A stretch of DNA of 64,000 nucleotides from Antedon mediterranea (Eukaryota; Echinodermata; Crinoidea; Comatulida; Antedonidae): positions 29,563,795-29,627,794 of the forward strand of contig NC_092670.1 of the NCBI RefSeq assembly GCF_964355755.1. Reading direction: 5' to 3'. The translations under genes were made by a program, and so were the position numbers. The first letter of the stretch is position 1. Each line of letters begins with the position of its first letter. The notes under the pieces were generated by a model. It made no database searches and had not been told where the DNA came from. It worked only from the letters and a program-made list of their open reading frames with translations. This document shows positions 57,141-64,000 of the stretch, in pieces.

Positions 57141-58630
57141 AATGTAAGCATTCAAAGACAAGCGTTTCATCGGTTGTCACGATACAAAATACAAAATTAC
57201 AGTACGACCAACAGTAACTGTAAATATTATTGTTGTGATAATCCGCACTAGTTTGTTTTTAAAAAAATATCCAAACAGCCAATGATTTAGATGAGGAGAG
57301 TGATCCTAGCCTAGTCAAAAGACTAAACGTAACGTACCGTATGGTGGTAAGCACAATGCTTGGCGTCCCTGGTTACCGGCGTAGCAACAGACATATTAAA
57401 AGGCGCGAAAGGCCTAGCTGATCAAAGTGAAGAAAATGATATAATCCTAACTCACAACTTGTAAATTAAAACAGTTTTCTTCAATCAATATTTGTTGCTG
57501 TATCGATATGTCAGTTATTTACTGTTGGTATATCCAAAAATCAAGAAAATGTATTTTTAAAGACAATCAGTGTAGAGAAAAAAAACAAAACTCTTAGCTA
57601 TTCATTAACTATATTATACTGTTATAAAAAACAGGGGGATGATATTACTACATCCCCCTGTTTTTTATAACAGTATATGTGTATGCTGACCCCAACTATA
57701 TAACCATAGCAACGCTACTGCGCACTAACGGCAGTTCTAATACAACGCCATGTTGAATAATAATACCGATTAATAGTTATACATTAAAAATTAAAATAAT
57801 CATTAAAACGTGTCTGGCAATTATTAAAGTGGGGAACGTGTACTGTTCGCGAATCGTTGATCGTTGCAGTATAATAAAGAAATCACGCATTGGTGATAAA
57901 ACGTTGGTCTGGATGATGTAAATTTGTTTTTGTTTATGATCCAACATCATTTATTGACAATTTTCAAAAAATGACAATAAATAATCACAAACACTATTTC
58001 CATGTGACTTATAAATATATATTTAGATGAGTTGTTACTTGTAATTCTGCCATTTGTTATGCGTAGACCTGTAACTTTACAAAAATAGAGAAAGGAATAG
58101 AGCATTTTTTTTCAGTATATAAAAGGATGACGATGACAAAAGTGTATTTCGACCGTGCCAACCCGATGTTGCCGTCATGAAGGCCCTAAAAAGATTACCG
58201 CAGCGCGACTTGCTTATCGCATCGCATAAATCATGTTTTCATTGAAATTAATGCATGAAACGTACGCGAAACCTAAATATACATTAAGAGAGGCGAATTC
58301 CTCCATGGAAATTAAATTAATTAAAAGACACGATAAAAATGCGGGAAATTGTAAGCCTCTGTCTGTTGTGCAAGGAGCTAGTAGTTGTCTCAAGCAGCAT
58401 GCTCTCAGGCAGCGAGCCATTGAAATGTACGATTCTTACAACACGTAAATTGCTAGCCTAGAGCAGTGCGAGTCGCAACCGGTCGGAGAGTGCGAGGAGG
58501 AATTACCTACTGAGGCAAACTGCATGCGTGAGTGATTTGAACATCTCACGTGACATTAACATCCAATCAGAAAACAGAATTCTGGCTAGCTGGCAGTTTC
58601 GTTGAGCGTAAAAAAATATCGCTACCCGGC
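57141..58630. other. Non-coding stretch with a perfect hairpin
   Basis: Contains the 61 bp hairpin at 57616-57676. A 71-codon open frame at 58233-58448 has no recognisable motif. Nothing else is supported. Confidence 0.4.
57616..57676. repeat. Perfect 26 bp-stem hairpin with 9 nt loop
   Basis: Stem 57616-57641 (begins ATACTGTTATAAAAAACAGG) pairs without mismatch with 57651-57676. The loop is ATATTACTA. With TA at both extremes (57617-57618 and 57674-57675) it could be a tiny Tc1/mariner-type palindromic MITE. Confidence 0.9.
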
Positions 58631-58633
58631 TAG

Positions 58634-59052
58634 AGACGGTTCCAGGACGATTCGGCCCTGAGACGATTCGGCCCGGGACGATTTTGGTGGGACGATTCGG
58701 CCAACTTTTGGGCCGAAACATCCCACTTTTATATAATATATAAAATAAATTACTAAAAAAAACGTAATTTTATATTTAATTTATTACTTCGAAAACTTTG
58801 TTTATTTCGTGCATTCGCCAAGCGGCCAACAGAGGGCGTAACTTGTGTACATCGTTCGCGTGAATGATCATTTTTGACAATGTTTTCAAAATGTTTGCTT
58901 TATTGCATCTTTATCCCTAGTAGTACTACCCCATAGTCTCTCTAAAAATAAAGTTTGGGGAAAAAAAGCTTCTTTTATGGTTATAAAATACATATCAAAG
59001 ACGATAAATTTAAGTGTGTTGAAGATCGTCTCAGGGCCTAATCGTCCCGGCC
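58634..59052. mobile_element. Small MITE with GGACGATTCGGCC repeats
   Basis: The left end 58634-58680 has GGACGATTCGGCCC in three to four tandem variants. The right end 59024-59052 carries the reverse complement (CTCAGGGCC-AATCGTCCCGG). About 420 bp, no coding capacity. The start of the dispersed repeat at 59065 is adjacent. Confidence 0.55.
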
Positions 59053-59064
59053 CTCATAGACTCT

Positions 59065-59230
59065 CTTTTCCCAGACGCTTTTTTGGGTCCAGCAGCTGGG
59101 ATCTATAAATTATAGTCGAGTTTACAAAGTCGCAAAACTGTCGGCCTTCTATAACTGCTGCTTGCTATAGCTTATGAATGAGTAGTCCTCATGGGACGTA
59201 GCTGGCTAGAGAAGCAGCGAGATTAAGTAA
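59065..59230 (+). repeat. Dispersed repeat family, copy 2
   Basis: Same orientation as and similar to 30275-30440 (shared CTCTTTTCCCAG, CTATAAATTATAGTCGAGTTT, CTGCTGCTTG, GACGTAGC-GGCTA-AG and GCAGCGA). Confidence 0.65.
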
Positions 59231-59599
59231 CTGTATCTATTAAGAAATAGATTAGCGCCACCTATAATTAACTGAATTTGCTATGATTATGAATAATATA
59301 TTTTCCCATTTACAGTATTTAAACTTGACTTTAATGTTTTAATACATATAAAATAATATATAGGCCTATAGAATCTTTTACTAAAAGAAGAGTAAATTGA
59401 TTTTCTATTTTAACAGTTGGAAGTCCTATATAAAGCTACTGAATCTACAGTAGCATAGTGAGCTGGACAACATAGTATTTGTAGGCCGGGTTTTTCAATG
59501 TTATATATGAATGCATACATGAAAATAAGCATAATATGCAAATTAGCTGTACATTCTATGTTTTCATGATATCTCATAAACTAATATTATTTATAGTCC

Positions 59600-60545
59600 A
59601 TTTTTATGAATCAACTGGCCTCCCTCTATTAAGGTTCTACCTAATTGCTACTTCAAGTGGCTCGATTGGAATAGATAAACCACCAACAGCCAGCAGTGCA
59701 TGGTTGGAAAGTAAAATGGGAGAAGATTTACTTCCGATAGATATGTTCGATATTACTTCACCTGACAGTGATGCTAATACCTTTGTGGATCTAGGCACAC
59801 CGACTGTGCAAACATAAGTAGTAACCAATAATCTTTCCATAGCTGATGATTTGTTGAATTATGACGATACAAATGAAGGTCAGTCTATCAATCAATGATT
59901 TGTCAAAATATGAGGATGAGAGTGGAAATCCTGTCATTCCCATCTATACCAAAGTAAGGCTTCACAGAGGCCATGTTCTGAAAGAACTTACATATTTCTT
60001 TATCAATACTGACCTTAATTGTCCTATTGAGGTTGAAATGATGATGCCTAATGGCCAACTTGAACTTGGAGAAGACGTTGGTAGTGTATTAAGAGATTTT
60101 AGGAGGATTTCTACAATTTGTATACTGTGGGAGAACATCTGAAGGTACCCTGCTGTCTACGGGATATGAGCAAAGGAAAGTGGCAAGCCACAGCAAAAGT
60201 TCTGGTTATCGGATATAAGCAGGAAAGTTTGTTTACGTTCAAATTAGCAGTACCATTTTTACAATATGTGATGGATGCCACCATCATCAATCAAAACCAT
60301 CAATGATACCCACTTTTTTAGAATTAGCTACAGACAGTGAAAAAATGGTTTTAGAAATGGCACTAAACAACTTCTCAGATGTGGATAAAGAGCTCCTCAG
60401 ATGTGGGTGAAGAGTACCTGTTTGATATCCTCGACAATTACAAGGTCCTTGTAATTGTCGAGGAGGTAAAAAAAAATTGATAAAAGTGACAATTCTACAG
60501 GATGCTGCCCACCGTACATTCATACCTTCAATAATTTGCAATAAT
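59600..60545 (+). pseudogene. E3-ligase-like transposon-associated protein, middle part (decayed)
   Basis: Read through several frames: a 59615-59815 part with FYESTGLPLLRF and DMFDITSPDSD, then 59940 onwards IYTKVRLHRGHVLKELTYFF, EVEMMMPNGQLELGEDVG, SVLRDF, and after a shift LYTVGEHLKVPCCLRDMSKG, KWQATAKVLVIGYKQE, then EEYLFDILDNYKV near 60410 and DAAHRTFIPSI near 60500. The order LHRGxVLKEL / PNGxLExxEDxGxVLRD / GExxKVPxLRxD / WxAxAxVLxxGYK matches the central region of the transposon-linked E3-like proteins whose N-region was seen at 34.8-36.1 kb. It sits outside the giant element, so it belongs to another copy. No intact HECT domain. Confidence 0.55.
60429..60463. repeat. Perfect 17 bp-stem palindrome with 1 nt centre
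   Basis: CCTCGACAATTACAAGG pairs exactly with CCTTGTAATTGTCGAGG around a single T. It lies in the decayed coding sequence, whose normal continuation is replaced there. Probably a snap-back duplication. Confidence 0.9.
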
Positions 60546-61075
60546 CTGCAATACGCCTAGTTTTCTTCAACACAATACATTAAGTTTTAGTTTAAGTTAC
60601 GTGTGCTCTTTTATATTTTATATTTTGTTGTAACAAATTTTTGTGTGAATGATGTACAGTATATTAAACTCTATATATTTTAAAAATTGCTATGTATGTA
60701 GTGTATCAAACAACACATTTCCAATTGTATGTATTGTGTATATAATTGGACAATAAAAGTTTTTAAAAAATTTTGATACATCATATGTAGATAATGACAC
60801 AGCGTGTTTGTAGAACACTTGAAACCAGCTCCACATATTATGATGAACATTGAAGATGTCTGTCAAACAGCTATACATACCAACAACCAAGCGCGTCATA
60901 GCAGCTAAGTAAATCTGCAACAAGATGCATCAGAAGAACAATAACATAGAAATATGACTAAACTTATTCTCAAATTTATAAAGAGTCTGTCTGTTAATGA
61001 CATTTATGAGATACACTACAGGTAAGTTCATTTGAAAATAAGGTGTTTTTAACTGATAGTACGGGTTATTATGTC
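60546..61075. other. 3' flank of the decayed gene
   Basis: A CAATAAAAG signal near 60752 could be its former polyadenylation site. No other feature is supported. Confidence 0.35.
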
Positions 61076-63939
61076 TTCCAGCTCGATATTTGTGCCAAAA
61101 TAGATTTTTTTAGCTAACTTTGTTTATTCTTGAGATGCTGAATCCAAAAAAGTTAGGTGCCATTTTTTTCGACCACTCCTTCAGCCGCCATTTTGTATTT
61201 CAAAATGGCCGACGTTCCACACTAAACTTGGTCATCCATGGTATCATTGGAAAGGGAATGTAATACTGATTATTTTATTCCATTACACCCATATCAATAA
61301 ACGCATAGTTACATAGTTATTGCGAAATAAAACAAATCATGTGACCTGCAATAAAGGTCAAAAGGTCAACAATTTCACCAAAATACTGTACTGTTTGGTA
61401 TCGTTGGATAGATTTTTTTTATTCTGAATACAGTTTTACTAATATCTATTCTATTTTACTTTGTTTATTGTCATAATTTTCCAATTATGTAAATAAATTG
61501 TTTTTAAATGTTCCTTGTTGTTTTTTAATGCCAATTACTTTCTTATTTACATACAATCTGTCCTATTGGTATATAAGTACTTTAGGCGTTGTTTTCTGTT
61601 CTTCTTCTGATGAGAATAGTTTCTCGAAACATGTCACATTTTAAGGCAGTTTGCCTATTCATTAAATTGCTATACTCATTTTAACAATGACAAAGTATTA
61701 AGATAAATACGGTTTTTCTTTAATTGGTTTTACAATTCATTCAAATGTTTGTTTGATTTTCATTCTACTTTGTTATTGTCCATTTATATGTTTTATAGTA
61801 TATTATATATTATCTTAATACTAAATAAGTACCGTACGGTACTGGATTACACTTAACTTCAATGTCAAGTTTCCAAGTTATTTACTTTAAAATCAAAATA
61901 ACTATAGTCCGTGAACAAAGGTGAAATAAACTGTTGTCAAGTCACATCTTTGTTTTGTTTCGTTGGATAGAAATTCTGAATCTATTTTATTTTTAGTAGT
62001 TTACATTTCTGTTTTTCGTAAAAAGAAAAAAATGCTACGGGTCATGGTATCATTTGCGTAGCGTTCAAAATCATTTGTATTTTTGTCAAAGCGGGTACCA
62101 CACAATATAAAGCCATCTGTGCACAATGCCAATGTTAATTGGCATGCCTTTCCCTTTGAACCTCAGATGAAGTGCAGCAGCAAACATTTTTTTCATTTGA
62201 TATTATTATACAGTGAAAAAATCTTAAGAATTTAAAATAAAAAAAATTAAGATCAATTAGTTTTCCTCAAATAAAGTTTACACGAAAAAAAGAAAAGTCA
62301 GTGTCCTACTGCTGCCTTTACAAACTACCAATCGATATTGTAAAGAAACGAATTCGGTGTTTTTAACGTCTAAAGGTTCCCTTTGATTTTTACGTATGGT
62401 TTGTGATTATCGCAATATAAATCCTAACTATACGTTGTTATTATTAAAAGTCATATAGAATAATTAATCAAACTATACTTGTTTCTGGTAACTTAACTTT
62501 AAGAACTTATCGGAAATAAGGGAAACAAAATCCGCTTTCCAGCAATAATATTCAAATTAGTTTGAGAAAAACGAAATCTTTTAACTGCAGACACTTTATA
62601 AATATATACCGTATGTAACGATTTCAGTTATTGAATTCCCTTTTATAAATTTGTTACTTTTACTGCATTTCTCAGTTATATTTATCAAAAATGCAGTGGA
62701 GTGCGACCACACACCGGTAGGAGATAGAATCAGCCTTTCAGTCATCGGTGTGTTTTGAATTATTATTATTTTATGTTCTTGGGCATGATCCTATTGTATC
62801 CGTTTGTTGTTAGTATTTGTATTCTTGTGAGTATTAGAATATGCCACCGATTTAATTTATATTCAATAAAATTATGTTATCATCTGAAACGGTGGAAGAT
62901 TATTCGACTACTTATACACAGTATACTGTAGATGAGCTGTTTTCTATCCTGCCTTTATGGTCACACAAATATCCAATAATATAAGAATGTGTACATAAAT
63001 TAATTTAAATAAGCAACAACTTTTTTATCGATTTACTTTATATATATAATATAGGCCTAGGCTTACAACATACAACCATGCTATTGGCAGAAAACCATGT
63101 TTGAAAAAACAACATAGACGCCACTGCACTGGATATAGTTATAAATAAAACTACATTAACTAGCAGAATAAAGACAAATCTAAATTACTTTCCAAAGTTA
63201 CGTTTCTGTTTCTGCTGTAGTAGTTGTATGAACTTGCTCAAATAAAAGGTACTAAAATCAATTACTTTACCTCCAAATCATGTTTGCGTCGCAACTAATT
63301 TACCTGCAAAGCAATGGTTGTTTGATCTTGTTTTTTACTTGCAATGCGAAAACCGGGCATATCGAGGATCTTGATAGTAAAACTTATCTTATACTAAAGT
63401 AGTTTCACACACTGAAATTGTTATTATAACCAGATAAATGTTACCAACATTTGAATGAATAAAAAAAAACGTATTTATCTTTAATACGGAGGAGACCTTT
63501 TTTATTGTACATTTAAAAATTTATTTACATAATTGGAAAATTATGACAATAAATAAAGAAAAATCGAATAGATATTAGTAAAACTGTATTCAGAATAAAA
63601 AAAGCTATCTTACGATACCAAACAGTAAAGTATTTGAGAAAATTAAAATGTTGACCTTTGACCTTTTTGGTCACGTGACTTGTTTTATTGTTAAATAACT
63701 ATGTAACTATGCATTTTTTGATATGGATGTAATGGGATAAAATGATCAGTATTATATTCCCTTTCCGATGATACCATGGATGACAAAGTTCAGTGTGGAA
63801 TGTCGGGCCATTTTGAAATACAAAATGGCGGCTGAAGGAGTGGTAAAAAAAAATGGCACCTAACTTTTTTTAATTCAGCAACTCAAGAATAACAAAGTTA
63901 GCCAATAAAATCTATTTTGGCACTAATATCGAGCTGGAA
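61076..63939. mobile_element. 2.9 kb non-autonomous DNA transposon with about 435 bp inverted repeats
   Basis: Left arm 61076-61512 and right arm 63503-63939 are inverted copies. The ends are TTCCAGCTCGATATT. Inside follow GGTGCCATTTTTTTCGACCA, CAAAATGGC, GATACCATGG, TAATACTGAT and GACAATAAA blocks in the same order on both arms. The 2 kb interior has no transposase. The outer parts resemble the block at 53600-53835 next to the DUF7869-like transposase and the fragment ending CGAGCTGGAAC at 6637. It is thus a likely non-autonomous partner of that transposase family. Confidence 0.8.
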
Positions 63940-64000
63940 CTAGTTTTCCTTACATATGTGACTGTACTATGATGTTAAGGCTAGCCTCTACCCCTATACA

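Noticed and set aside
61607-61630. Hammerhead-ribozyme-like core (CTGATGA ... CGAAAC followed by ATGTC)
   Set aside because: Core words are present, but stem II holds only two pairs before mismatching and stem I does not form around the expected cleavage site. Chance is more likely.

Overview
This is a window of nuclear DNA from an animal, AT-rich (visually about two thirds A+T) and almost entirely made of transposable elements in several layers of decay. There are no operons, ribosomal RNA genes or convincing functional tRNA genes. The abundant TAGGCCTA-type words, the mix of CR1/L1/RTE-like LINEs, Ty3/gypsy elements, Kolobok-, Harbinger- and MULE-like DNA elements, and a LINE carrying a 2A-like NPGP peptide suggest a marine invertebrate deuterostome, most likely an echinoderm. 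The taxonomic call is an inference from general familiarity, not from a marker gene.

Layout. 1-1.2 kb: LINE 3' end. 1.5-1.8 kb: small foldback element. 2.9-5.4 kb: antisense RTE-like reverse transcriptase fragment next to a 1.8 kb foldback element. 6.3-9.1 kb: tandem repeat, an AGTCGCG-ended element and a 1.35 kb repeat whose inverted second copy lies at 25.9-27.3 kb. 10.7-12.3 kb: L1/Tx1-like LINE 3' half. 12.7-13.3 kb: antisense CR1-like LINE 3' end. 13.36-21.14 kb: one LINE split into two halves by nested insertions, the largest a 5.3 kb element with TTAA on both sides and about 550 bp inverted repeats, itself containing a 1.7 kb Harbinger-like element. 24 kb: 127 bp Harbinger-type MITE. 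28.0-29.1 kb: the only long open frame not recognisable as a transposon protein (377 aa, unknown).

31.78-50.24 kb: the most remarkable object, an apparent giant DNA transposon of about 18.5 kb. Its ends are inverted repeats followed by dense arrays of short CACTC/GAGTG palindromes. Inside, in order, are exons of a SAM-domain/E3-like accessory protein, a two-C2H2-finger CACTA-like transposase, and exons of a SAMD3-like accessory gene. The cargo has been hit by a 920 bp MULE-like element (perfect 9 bp target duplication), a 4.27 kb Ty3/gypsy retrotransposon and a LINE. All its reading frames carry stops or frameshifts, so this copy is dead. A second, truncated right end of the same family follows at 50.77-51.16 kb.

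51.2-60.6 kb: broken parts of an uncharacterised invertebrate protein family, a gypsy integrase tail, a DUF7869-like transposase with a TIR-like sequence in front of it, and an antisense LINE 5' half with a 2A-like motif, a PHD-like finger and an endonuclease. A 26 bp perfect hairpin, a small MITE and a decayed E3-ligase-like fragment follow. 61.08-63.94 kb: a non-coding element with about 435 bp inverted repeats whose end resembles the sequence just before the DUF7869-like transposase, suggesting it is the non-autonomous partner of that family.
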